From Chitinophagales bacterium (GTDB taxonomy: Bacteria; Bacteroidota; Bacteroidia; Chitinophagales; LD1), in contig JAHBTS010000005.1 of NCBI GenBank assembly GCA_019638515.1, positions 62,001-126,000 of the forward strand: a stretch of 64,000 nt of DNA, given 5' to 3'. The notes under the pieces were generated by a model. It did not search any database. It was not told the DNA's origin and saw only the letters and a list, made by a program, of their open reading frames with translations. The position numbers and the translations under genes are program-made. Position 1 is the stretch's first letter, and every line of letters begins with the position of its first letter. Shown piece after piece: positions 1-8,212 of this stretch.

Positions 1-41
1 TTTACTACTGTTTCTACAGCTTTTTTTCTGTTTGTGAACAT
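1..41 (-). CDS. Probable 5' end of a leftward gene (partial)
   Basis: An ATG on the minus strand at 41 opens a frame of 13 codons (MFTNRKKAVETVV) that stays open to the window edge. It lies 23 bases downstream of a near-perfect Bacteroidota promoter on the same strand (64-93) and follows an A-rich leader, as is usual in this phylum. The peptide is too short to assign a family. The call rests on the promoter and the open frame only; it could be chance. Confidence 0.45.
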   Translation of the reverse strand, partial: MFTNRKKAVETVV

Positions 42-63
42 TTTTTGTTGTTTTTTTGCGGTG

Positions 64-93
64 CAAATCTACTTTTCTAATGAAAATCCCAAA
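64..93 (-). promoter_or_regulatory. Bacteroidota-type promoter, leftward
   Basis: Read on the minus strand, TTTG (93-90) is followed after 18 bases by TAGATTTG (71-64), matching the Bacteroidota consensus TTTG, about 19 bases, TAnnTTTG. The predicted transcription start near 57 leaves a short leader before the ATG at 41. It is divergent from the promoter at 136-166. Confidence 0.6.
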
Positions 94-135
94 ATTTTAT
101 TTTTATTTCATTGGTTTGGCTAAAAAAGATGTGTG

Positions 136-166
136 TTTGTAGTAAAAAGTAATAAATATAAATTTG
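136..166 (+). promoter_or_regulatory. Bacteroidota-type promoter for the 244-6765 gene set
   Basis: TTTG (136-139) is followed after 19 bases by TAAATTTG (159-166), an exact match to the phylum consensus. The expected start site is near 173, giving a leader of about 70 bases before the GTG at 244. It probably drives the closely spaced rightward genes up to 6765. Confidence 0.6.
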
Positions 167-243
167 TTTAATTTGTTTATTGTGTTTTTGTGAGAAATAG
201 AATGGAGCATTGTTGTAAGTAAACCTATATTTACAACGTTCTT

Positions 244-1416
244 GTGAAGGCAATTTTTTACCAACTTTCTGTTGTATCGCGCTCACGCGACTGGCGTTTG
301 AGTTTTGTACCATTCATCATGGGTTGTGTATATCTATGGTTGAGTTGGTTTGCAATTGAGTTGAACAGCAGCAGTGTTTTTTTGGTATTGCTTTCATTGC
401 TTACAACAGTTGGATTTGCAGCTTTGGGATATTTCATAAATGAGTATTTCGATATAGCTAGCGATGCACGTGCCGGGAAGGTAAATAAACTGGCGTACTT
501 GCCTGTGTTGTTACGAGTAGGACTGTTTTTAGCGGCTTTGGCATTGGCTTTTGTGCCTTGGTGCTGGCTGCCTGTGAATGGTGTATCTTGGTTTTTAATT
601 GGTTTGCAGTTGCTCTTTTTTCTACTGTATTCGTTGCCATTCCCGCGGTTAAAGGAGGTGCCGGTGGTTTCTAATTTTATTGATGCCGGATATGCGTATT
701 GGATTCCTTTACTATTGTCGCACCACACGTATGCGCTTTATGCGCAAAAGGAGTGGGCGTATTGGATGCCATTGTTTTCTATGGCGGTTTTCTTAATTGG
801 GTTTAGGAATATTTTAATTCATCAAGTAAATGATGTGTTTAATGATAGGCGCGCAGGTATGCAAACTTTACCTATGCACTTAGGTGTAGATGCAACTACT
901 TTTTTAATTAAGATATTGCTGTTTCACGAAGTGTTGTTTTTAACCGGAGTGTTGGTAATGATTGGAATTGCATTGCCACTTCATTTTGCAATAGTGCTGG
1001 TGTATATAGTTGCGGTATCGTATAAGGTATGGACTAATCGTGTGCAGTTTGCTTCACCTTATTTCTCTATTGAGCGTACACGCCATATTACAGACGATGT
1101 GAACCAATATGTGCTACCATTAAGTTGGTTGAGTATTCTTGTGTTGAGGCATGTTGGATTTATTTTTTTAGTACCACTACATTTGTTGTTTTTGTTTCCT
1201 ACGGCTTATTTGATAACTGCATGGACTGCAGTGCTGCTTTACTGTAAAGCATTTTGGTGGTGGTGGGTGCGCTTTGTAACTGTAACGGTACGGCATGGTT
1301 TTAGTATGTGCATTAACTATCCAATTTATCTTTTCATGAAGTTGATAGGTGTAGATCTGGCAAAGGAAAAAATGAGTTTATTGGAGTATTGTAAAAAGAA
1401 ATTTAGCAGCCGATAA
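244..1416 (+). CDS. UbiA-family prenyltransferase (membrane)
   Basis: An intramembrane aromatic or lipid prenyltransferase of the UbiA superfamily, which transfers a polyprenyl group from its diphosphate to an acceptor. Both Asp-rich motifs that bind the Mg-diphosphate are visible: N66-x3-D70-x3-D74 (NEYFDIASD) and N196-D197-x3-D201 followed by RRAGMQTLP. The rest is mostly hydrophobic helices. At 390 residues it is longer than typical UbiA (about 290), with an extra hydrophobic, basic C-terminus of about 100 residues. The start is GTG; an in-frame TAA at 220-222 excludes a longer version. The stop directly abuts the ATG of the amidotransferase gene, so the two are translationally linked. Acceptor and prenyl donor are unknown. 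Quinone synthesis is possible, but the glycosyltransferase neighbours suggest a lipid-linked sugar or surface-lipid role (inference). Confidence 0.85.
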   Translation: MKAIFYQLSVVSRSRDWRLSFVPFIMGCVYLWLSWFAIELNSSSVFLVLLSLLTTVGFAALGYFINEYFDIASDARAGKVNKLAYLPVLLRVGLFLAALALAFVPWCWLPVNGVSWFLIGLQLLFFLLYSLPFPRLKEVPVVSNFIDAGYAYWIPLLLSHHTYALYAQKEWAYWMPLFSMAVFLIGFRNILIHQVNDVFNDRRAGMQTLPMHLGVDATTFLIKILLFHEVLFLTGVLVMIGIALPLHFAIVLVYIVAVSYKVWTNRVQFASPYFSIERTRHITDDVNQYVLPLSWLSILVLRHVGFIFLVPLHLLFLFPTAYLITAWTAVLLYCKAFWWWWVRFVTVTVRHGFSMCINYPIYLFMKLIGVDLAKEKMSLLEYCKKKFSSR

Positions 1417-3180
1417 ATGTGTGGAATAGCAGGAATTATTAGCAGAGATGGAAAGGTAGATGCCGCAGCATTGCGTTGCATGACAGATGCTATTCGCCAT
1501 AGAGGACCCGATGATGAAGGTGCTTGGATAAACGATACTGCTACGGTTGGGTTGGGGCATAGGCGATTGTCGTTTCTCGATTTAAGTGCGCAAGGGCGGC
1601 AGCCACTTTGTAACGAAGACAAAACTATATGGATTACATTTAATGGAGAAATATACAATTATAGTGAACTGAAAGAAACACTCCGGCAGTTGGGGCACAC
1701 TTTTAAGTCGAATACCGATAGCGAAGTATTGGTGCATGCATACGAACAATGGCGCGAAGCCATGTTGGATAAATTGGTAGGAATGTGGGCTTTTGCAATT
1801 TGGGACGAAAAAACGCAAACTTTATTTGCCGCCCGCGACCGTTTTGGCATAAAACCATTGTATTATGGCAATAAACATGGCAAGTTTGTATTTGCATCGG
1901 AGATAAAGGCCATTGCAGCATTGCCTAATTTTAGTCTTTCACTTAACTATACAGCTTTTGCAGATTACTTTAATTATCGTTATGTGCCATCGCCCGGTAC
2001 TATCTGGAATGAATTGAATAAACTTCCGGCTGCACACTATTTGATTTTTAAAAATGGGGAGATAACAATAAAAGAATATTGGCGTTTAGAAAGCAGTAAT
2101 AATATTGCCAACTACACGCAATTGTTGGAAGAAGTGGGAGACCTGTTGCAAAATTCCATAAGGCAGCATGCTGTGAGCGATGTACCTTTAGGTGCATTTT
2201 TAAGTGGAGGTTACGATAGCTCTGCCATTGTTTATTATCTACATAAAATGAACTATCCACTGCAAACTTTTTCTATTGGATTTAGCGGTTGGAATAATAG
2301 CGAACATCAATATGCAGAGCAGGTTGCGGCATTGTTTAATAGTAACCATACTTCATATATCGTAAACAATGCACATTTAGATTTACTGGAGCATTTGGCA
2401 TGGGTGTACGATGAGCCATTGGCAGATATATCTACACTGCCAACTTACATGGTAAGTAAGGTTGCATCGCAGAAAGTAAAAGCTGTAATGAGTGGCGAGG
2501 GTAGCGATGAAATTTTTGTGGGATACACTTGGCAGCGCCAGTTTACTCCTCTTAGCTTTAAGCAAAAGGTAAAGTACTTTTTTGAGAAGCATCGCAATCC
2601 ATTTACGGTAGAGTACTATGCTAATGCAATGGCAATGGGACGCATGGATACTGCAGAACAGCGCTATTTGTTGCACCCCAATTTACATTCCTATATAAGT
2701 GCCAACAGCGATTGGTTTTATGCAGCGCAATATCGTAAGGAGTTGCCTCCACTTAAAGCTGTTCAATACATGGATGTAAAATGCTTTATGAACGAATTGG
2801 TGCTTGCAAAGATAGACCGTGCCAGTATGGCAAATAGTTTGGAGGTGCGAGTGCCATTCTTACATCATACGTTGTTTGAAAAGATATTTAGCCTGTCATC
2901 GTCAGTGTATCATCACCCTGAGCAAACTAAAGTTTTGCTTTTTGAGCAGTTAAAAGAGGTGTTGCCTCAGGAAATTTTAAATAGAAAGAAGCAAGGATTT
3001 GTGGGGCCCGATGTCTATTACCAAAACATAGATTGGTATCGCACGGTATTAGATAATTCAAGGTTGGTAGGAGATAAGTTACTGAATAAATTGGCAGTAG
3101 AGCAATATCTAAAAACAAATGATAGCTGGCGGCTTTGGAAGATTGCAGTAATGGAAATGTGGTATAGAAAGTGGATGTAA
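1417..3180 (+). CDS. asnB: Glutamine-hydrolysing asparagine synthase-type amidotransferase
   Basis: A class II glutamine amidotransferase fused to an ATP-pyrophosphatase synthetase domain, the AsnB family. Met1 is followed by the nucleophile Cys2 (MCGIAG), and the HRGPD glutaminase loop follows. The synthetase domain has the PPi loop S263-GGYDS268 and the later SGEGSDE motif. Length (587) is normal for the surface-polysaccharide subgroup. Family members either make free asparagine or amidate a carboxylate on a sugar or peptide during surface-polymer synthesis. The neighbouring prenyltransferase and glycosyltransferase favour the second use here, but the sequence cannot decide. It begins on the base after the upstream stop and is 31 bases from the next gene's preferred start. 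Confidence 0.93.
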   Translation: MCGIAGIISRDGKVDAAALRCMTDAIRHRGPDDEGAWINDTATVGLGHRRLSFLDLSAQGRQPLCNEDKTIWITFNGEIYNYSELKETLRQLGHTFKSNTDSEVLVHAYEQWREAMLDKLVGMWAFAIWDEKTQTLFAARDRFGIKPLYYGNKHGKFVFASEIKAIAALPNFSLSLNYTAFADYFNYRYVPSPGTIWNELNKLPAAHYLIFKNGEITIKEYWRLESSNNIANYTQLLEEVGDLLQNSIRQHAVSDVPLGAFLSGGYDSSAIVYYLHKMNYPLQTFSIGFSGWNNSEHQYAEQVAALFNSNHTSYIVNNAHLDLLEHLAWVYDEPLADISTLPTYMVSKVASQKVKAVMSGEGSDEIFVGYTWQRQFTPLSFKQKVKYFFEKHRNPFTVEYYANAMAMGRMDTAEQRYLLHPNLHSYISANSDWFYAAQYRKELPPLKAVQYMDVKCFMNELVLAKIDRASMANSLEVRVPFLHHTLFEKIFSLSSSVYHHPEQTKVLLFEQLKEVLPQEILNRKKQGFVGPDVYYQNIDWYRTVLDNSRLVGDKLLNKLAVEQYLKTNDSWRLWKIAVMEMWYRKWM

Positions 3181-3211
3181 CAGTAAATTGTGTAAAATTA
3201 GAAAGAAGGTA

Positions 3212-5227
3212 ATGGCGAACGAAAATGTATTTGTATTTGTAGTATGTGGAGGTAAAGAACATATAGATACGCTACACTTTTCTCTGGCAGCATTAAAGAA
3301 GTATTCTGCCAGCAAAATAGTAGTACTAACCGATAGTGCCCGCAATGAAACTCCTGTTATTCATGATGCTGTTATAGATGTAAAAACACCTGAAAATTTT
3401 AGCCATCATCAGGCAAGTATTTATTTAAAAACGGGTATTCACAAGTTTCTTCCCAAGGGCAATATGTATTGCTACTTAGATACCGATGTAGTGGCGTTAA
3501 ACAATAAGGTGGATGCTGTTTTTAATCACTTTAAGGCGCCCATTGTTTTTGCTCCCGATCATTGTTTGAGCAACCAATTTAGTCCGGAGGCACTGAATTG
3601 TGGTTGCAAGGAGCGGTTTAAGGAGTGGGAAACGGAATTGAATGGACTATTGGAGCGTTATGAAAAGCAAAAAAGGAAACCGGAAAATTTAGAGAAGAAG
3701 GAGCAGCTAAAACAGTTGCTGGCTGATATAAAGGAACAGAAATTACGTTATCAATGGATTTCGTTTAAATTTAATTTGAGTAAGCAGAAATTTAAACTGC
3801 ATAACGATGCTTTCTTCTTAAAAGGAGAGGGTGTTTGGGTTGATAAAGAGGGGGAACCTATACTGTATGAAAAGCGTATGCCAGATATTGAGGAGGTTTC
3901 GCCTTATCGAAAGTACGGCTCTGTTCCTCATGTTTGGAAGCGAGACGGTATAGATGTGTATGACCACCCGCAGTGCAATCATCTACACGATGCAATTAAG
4001 GAGCAGTTTGGTATAGAAGTGGCAGATCGCCATTGGCAACATTGGAATGGAGGGGTGTTTTTATTCAATGATGAAAGCGCAGACTTTCTTGAACGTTGGC
4101 ATAAAAAAACAATAGAAATATTTTCTCTTCCTTATTGGCGAGTGCGCGACCAAGGCACGTTGATTGCTACTGTTTGGGAGCTGAGTTTACAAACACATGC
4201 CATGCTGCCGCGCCAGTTTAATTTAATTGTAGATTACAGTAAAAAAGATACACAACACCTAGGTAATTTAAGATTCAATGTAAGTGCAGAAGAGGATGAA
4301 ATAGAACCATGTTTTATACATGTGTATCACCATTGGGCAGATCACGAATGGGATGTTTGGCAGGCAATAGAAGCACATACAGGATTAAGTGTGGAGGCTC
4401 CGCCTGCAACTGTGCATGGGTTGTGGATTGGTAATAAATTATCGCCTTTGGAGTTGCTTACTATTCATTCATTTATTGCAAAGGGGCATGAGTTTAAATT
4501 GTGGGTGTATGAGCCGTTACAAAATACCCTGCCTAATGGCTTGCAGTTAGGCGATGCCAACGAGATTATTCCGAAAGAAAAGGTTTTTAGCTATAAGCAT
4601 AAGAGCCAATTTGGGCATGGAAAAGGAAGTGTGGCAGGCTTTAGCGATATTTTTAGGTATAAACTATTGTTTGATAAAGGAGGTTGGTGGGTAGATATGG
4701 ATATTAGCTGTTTGAAGCCATTTGAAACAGATGCGCCCTATTTTTTCAGAAAGCACCATAACTTAAATGTGGTGGGCAATGTAATGAAATGCCCCAAAGG
4801 AAGTTTACTCATGAAGCTATGTTATGAAGAAGCACTGAGTGAAGTAGATGAACACAATACAGATTGGCATAAACCAATTGATATTTTAAATCGAAATATT
4901 GAACGCTTACATTTGAGTGGCTATATTGTAGAAAATTGCAGCAACCAAGATAGATGGGACGATACCGGAAGATTTGTTTTTGGTATGGAAGTTATTCCGC
5001 AAGAATGGCGTTTTATACATTGGCAAAACGAAGAATGGCGCAGCCAGCAGTTGGATAAGTACAATTTTTATCACAATAGCCAATTGGCAAAATTACTGGA
5101 GTCGTATGGTCTTTTTACTATTCCCACTTCAGCGTTTAAGAAGAAATTAAATGAACTTGTTTTTCATTCATTAGTTAGAAAAGCAAAACGGAATTTTTTT
5201 AGAGTGTTTCAAAAGTTGGAGTTATGA
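3212..5227 (+). CDS. Two-domain glycosyltransferase (GT8/GT77-like plus GT32-like)
   Basis: 671 residues with two separate sugar-nucleotide-dependent transferase domains. The N-terminal half (about 1-390) has a DxD metal motif, D90-T-D92 in CYLDTDVV, in a context like GT8/GT77 enzymes, interrupted by a charged Lys/Glu-rich helix (about 140-180). The C-terminal half (about 400-640) begins LWIGNKLSPLE and carries D495-M-D497 in GGWWVDMD, the signature of the GT32/Och1-like DXD sugar-binding family. It ends in a basic amphipathic tail that could touch the membrane. The ATG at 3212 is preferred over a TTG at 3188 because AAGAAGG lies just upstream. Its stop overlaps the next gene by 4 bases (ATGA). 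Substrates are unknown. Confidence 0.85.
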   Translation: MANENVFVFVVCGGKEHIDTLHFSLAALKKYSASKIVVLTDSARNETPVIHDAVIDVKTPENFSHHQASIYLKTGIHKFLPKGNMYCYLDTDVVALNNKVDAVFNHFKAPIVFAPDHCLSNQFSPEALNCGCKERFKEWETELNGLLERYEKQKRKPENLEKKEQLKQLLADIKEQKLRYQWISFKFNLSKQKFKLHNDAFFLKGEGVWVDKEGEPILYEKRMPDIEEVSPYRKYGSVPHVWKRDGIDVYDHPQCNHLHDAIKEQFGIEVADRHWQHWNGGVFLFNDESADFLERWHKKTIEIFSLPYWRVRDQGTLIATVWELSLQTHAMLPRQFNLIVDYSKKDTQHLGNLRFNVSAEEDEIEPCFIHVYHHWADHEWDVWQAIEAHTGLSVEAPPATVHGLWIGNKLSPLELLTIHSFIAKGHEFKLWVYEPLQNTLPNGLQLGDANEIIPKEKVFSYKHKSQFGHGKGSVAGFSDIFRYKLLFDKGGWWVDMDISCLKPFETDAPYFFRKHHNLNVVGNVMKCPKGSLLMKLCYEEALSEVDEHNTDWHKPIDILNRNIERLHLSGYIVENCSNQDRWDDTGRFVFGMEVIPQEWRFIHWQNEEWRSQQLDKYNFYHNSQLAKLLESYGLFTIPTSAFKKKLNELVFHSLVRKAKRNFFRVFQKLEL

Positions 5228-6765
5228 AATTAAATGAACAAGTGTTAAGCAGCTATGCAGCCTCGCGCAGCAATACGTACAAGAAAATAGTATGCCATGC
5301 TCCTTTTGTAAACTTAAATTTTGAACAGAATGGAAATGTTAGAGCCTGCTGCTATAATTTTAAAGATGTGCTTGGTACATGGCCCAAGCAAACCATAAAA
5401 GAAATTTGGGAAGGTACGCAGGCCGTTGAGTTGCGAAAGCATATTCGCAACAACGAGTTGGGAGGCGGTTGCACAGAATGCGGCAATATGATTATTGCCG
5501 GAAATTACCAAGGTGCCCGCGCAAATTCTTCAGATGAGTATGCGCCCAACAATCTTTCCTCTCGCATACATTATTTTAGAAACAAACTAAACGGGCACAT
5601 AAATTATCCAAAAGTATTAGAGTTTGAACTTAGCAATGAATGCAATTTAGAGTGTGTAATGTGCAATGGTTATTTCTCTTCGAGTATTCGCAAAAACAGA
5701 GAAAATTTGCCTCCTGTAAAAACACCTTACAACGATAAATTTGTGGATGAGTTAGAAGAGTTTATTCCACACTTAACTGATGCTAAATTCTTAGGTGGGG
5801 AGCCATTTATGATTGAAATTTATCTGAAAATTTGGGAGCGAATTTTAAAGATAAACCCTGCTGTACGCATACATATTACCACAAATGGTACTATTCTAAA
5901 CAATCGAATAAAAGATTTGTTGGAAGGTTTAAATGCAGGCATAATTGTGTCCATAGATTCGCTTACAGAGGATACATACAAGAAAATAAGAGTGAATGGA
6001 AACTTTAAAAAAGTAATGGAAAACTTAGAGTATTTGCGCGATTATACCAAACGTAAGCACACATTTATTTCTATTGCATCATGCCCCATTATTTACAATT
6101 GGAAAGAGTTGCCTGCAATGCTCAATTTCTGTATAGAGAAGGAAATAGCTTTGTATTTTAATGCTGTTTTTTCACCAGCTGAGTTATCGCTGAAAGAGCA
6201 ATCGAAAGTGTATTTAGAAGAGGTGATTGCATATTTAGAAAACCAACCCGTACCGGAAATAAAGGGGAACCCTAAATCGCCCAAGAATTTAAGCATTAAG
6301 GCATATAATGATTTTGTGAAATTATTGCACGGCTGGTTGCAAGAAAAAATGCAAACACCTATTGTAGAAAACGAACACTATTCTTTTGAAAAATCCACCT
6401 ACGAAAAACAAGAAGATATAGTATGGTCGCTGCCGTTGCTCTTTAGTAAAATTGAAACTTTAGATGCAATGACCCAACAAGGTTATGTAAATAAAGAAGT
6501 GGATTTTTTGAATGAAATCACGAATATATTTGTGCTTACGCCACCGGAACATTTAGAAGAAGTTTTTGTGTATTATATGAAAAGGGAAGCAGGAGATAAT
6601 GTAGATACTGCAAAAGCCTCGGAGATTGCATCTATTATAAATAACCATGCCATGCGCGAAACTATCTTAGTACAAATGGCCAAGGCTTCGCCAAAGGTGC
6701 TTGCAGAAAATTTAATTGCATTAGATATTCAACAAATGAAATTGTTGCTGAGTACTCAGTTTTAA
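5224..6765 (+). CDS. Radical SAM protein with N-terminal SPASM-like region (paralogue 1)
   Basis: The radical SAM core has the 4Fe-4S motif C140-x3-C144-x2-C147 (CNLECVMC), then GGEPF and TTNGT, the usual SAM-contacting strands. Before the core, about residues 20-90, is a Cys-rich segment (CHAPF, RACCYN, IKEIW, a late CTEC) resembling a SPASM/twitch domain, which in other families binds auxiliary Fe-S clusters and normally follows the core. A family-specific block, SSSIRKNRENLPP, follows the cluster motif and recurs in the two leftward paralogues. The last 200 residues are unassigned. Start overlaps the glycosyltransferase stop (ATGA), so it is co-translated with it. No precursor peptide gene is visible nearby; the substrate is unknown. 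Confidence 0.88.
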   Translation: MKLNEQVLSSYAASRSNTYKKIVCHAPFVNLNFEQNGNVRACCYNFKDVLGTWPKQTIKEIWEGTQAVELRKHIRNNELGGGCTECGNMIIAGNYQGARANSSDEYAPNNLSSRIHYFRNKLNGHINYPKVLEFELSNECNLECVMCNGYFSSSIRKNRENLPPVKTPYNDKFVDELEEFIPHLTDAKFLGGEPFMIEIYLKIWERILKINPAVRIHITTNGTILNNRIKDLLEGLNAGIIVSIDSLTEDTYKKIRVNGNFKKVMENLEYLRDYTKRKHTFISIASCPIIYNWKELPAMLNFCIEKEIALYFNAVFSPAELSLKEQSKVYLEEVIAYLENQPVPEIKGNPKSPKNLSIKAYNDFVKLLHGWLQEKMQTPIVENEHYSFEKSTYEKQEDIVWSLPLLFSKIETLDAMTQQGYVNKEVDFLNEITNIFVLTPPEHLEEVFVYYMKREAGDNVDTAKASEIASIINNHAMRETILVQMAKASPKVLAENLIALDIQQMKLLLSTQF

Positions 6766-6766
6766 A

Positions 6767-8212
6767 CTATACATAGTGCTTTTCGTATCCGGCAATTAGT
6801 TCCGGCACGGATTTAGACTCTACTTCTTTTGAAAGAATATCTACCGGAGCTTTGTAGAAATTGATATAAAAATTGCTTATGCCATATCTTGTTTGTAAGG
6901 CTTGCTTAGTGGTGTCAAGTTTATTGAAGATAATTTCTACTTTATATTTTTTCTGCTCTTCTCCCTCGTTTGTATTGAGGTAAATGTAATGTGTAATTCT
7001 ATCTTTAAGCAGTTGGCGGGCAGTATTTTCATTTATGTTTTTTCTTTCCGTTTCTTCTGCTCTTTCGCGATCAATAGCTTCGTTTAGCCAGTTTTTAAAC
7101 TGAACTTCTATGAGGTTTTTGTAAATGCCGATGTTGTACGCTGCCAAAGGCGCATTTCTTTCATCTTTACTAAATGAAACATTTGAAAGAGTATGGTAAA
7201 TATTTTCCAGCTCGTTGGATGGCAATGCCCAAATACTCCATTCTAATGGGCGGTGAATGGTATTGAACCAAATATTTACATTGTGTTTGTTTACAAAGCG
7301 AATAAATTCGGGCATTTCGTGCCAGTTATTTCGCATGGGATTTACCATAATGCATAGTGTGCGTTGGTTGGTTTTGCAGTATTGATGGTAGAATAAAAAA
7401 TGCTCCATAACCCGTTCGAAGTGGGCATTTACTCTAATGGTTTCATAGATGTGTGGTGTAAGCGAATCGAGCGAAAGGTTGATATGAATATTGAGTTTAC
7501 TCAGCCATTCTTTCACTTTGTAATTGAGTACGGTTCCATTGGTGGCTATTACAATTTTTAGCTTGGGATTTAGTTTTTCTACTTTTTCAAAAATTTTAAA
7601 AACAATTCCAATCAAAAAAGGTTCGCCTCCATTAAATCGGAGTTCTTTAAGGTGAGGTATAAATTCTTCTAGTTGCTCTACAAATGCCTCATCGTATGGA
7701 CTACGGATGGCGGGTAATTTTTCTCTGTTTTTACGGATAGATGAAGATAATTCTCCAATGCACATTACGCATTCTAAATTGCAGGTATTGTTGAGCTCTA
7801 ATTCCAGCATGCTTGGGTATGCTGCCGGCTCATTTACATCGTAGGCTTTTGCCAACACAGAGGTGTAATTTCCAATGTTCAAATTTTTCAAGCAAACACC
7901 GCATTTGTCATTCAGGTTGTATGCCAATAGGTTTTTTCTGAGTGTTTGGTATTTTTCGCCAAACCAAATTTCTCGTATAGATTTTTGGGGATATGAGTCG
8001 GGTTCTGTAAAAGTAAGCCAGCATGGTGCGCAATCGCCATGTACATTAAAATACATATTGCTGAAGGGGGCATGGCAAATGTGTTTGCTATGCGGTTTCC
8101 CACGTGCTGCATTGTATGCAACAATAACTTCCGATGGAAGGTTTATGCCTTCGGGATTGTTGCGTAAAGTACTAGCTGCTTTACTTAATAGCTTTAGTAT
8201 CTGCTGTTTCAT
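6767..8212 (-). CDS. Radical SAM protein with N-terminal SPASM-like region (paralogue 2)
   Basis: 481 residues, a paralogue of the proteins at 5224-6765 and 8209-9720. The cluster motif is C144-x3-C148-x2-C151 (CNLECVMC), followed by the shared SSSIRKNREKLPA block, GGEPFLI and ATNGT. The N-terminal Cys-rich part (about 45-115: CHAPF, CAPCW, IREIW, CGVC) resembles a SPASM domain. The C-terminal 170 residues differ from the other two copies, which suggests different substrates. Its ATG overlaps the stop of the upstream leftward gene by 4 bases (ATGA). Its stop is one base from the stop of the rightward paralogue, so the copies converge tail to tail. Function unknown. Confidence 0.87.
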   Translation of the reverse strand: MKQQILKLLSKAASTLRNNPEGINLPSEVIVAYNAARGKPHSKHICHAPFSNMYFNVHGDCAPCWLTFTEPDSYPQKSIREIWFGEKYQTLRKNLLAYNLNDKCGVCLKNLNIGNYTSVLAKAYDVNEPAAYPSMLELELNNTCNLECVMCIGELSSSIRKNREKLPAIRSPYDEAFVEQLEEFIPHLKELRFNGGEPFLIGIVFKIFEKVEKLNPKLKIVIATNGTVLNYKVKEWLSKLNIHINLSLDSLTPHIYETIRVNAHFERVMEHFLFYHQYCKTNQRTLCIMVNPMRNNWHEMPEFIRFVNKHNVNIWFNTIHRPLEWSIWALPSNELENIYHTLSNVSFSKDERNAPLAAYNIGIYKNLIEVQFKNWLNEAIDRERAEETERKNINENTARQLLKDRITHYIYLNTNEGEEQKKYKVEIIFNKLDTTKQALQTRYGISNFYINFYKAPVDILSKEVESKSVPELIAGYEKHYV

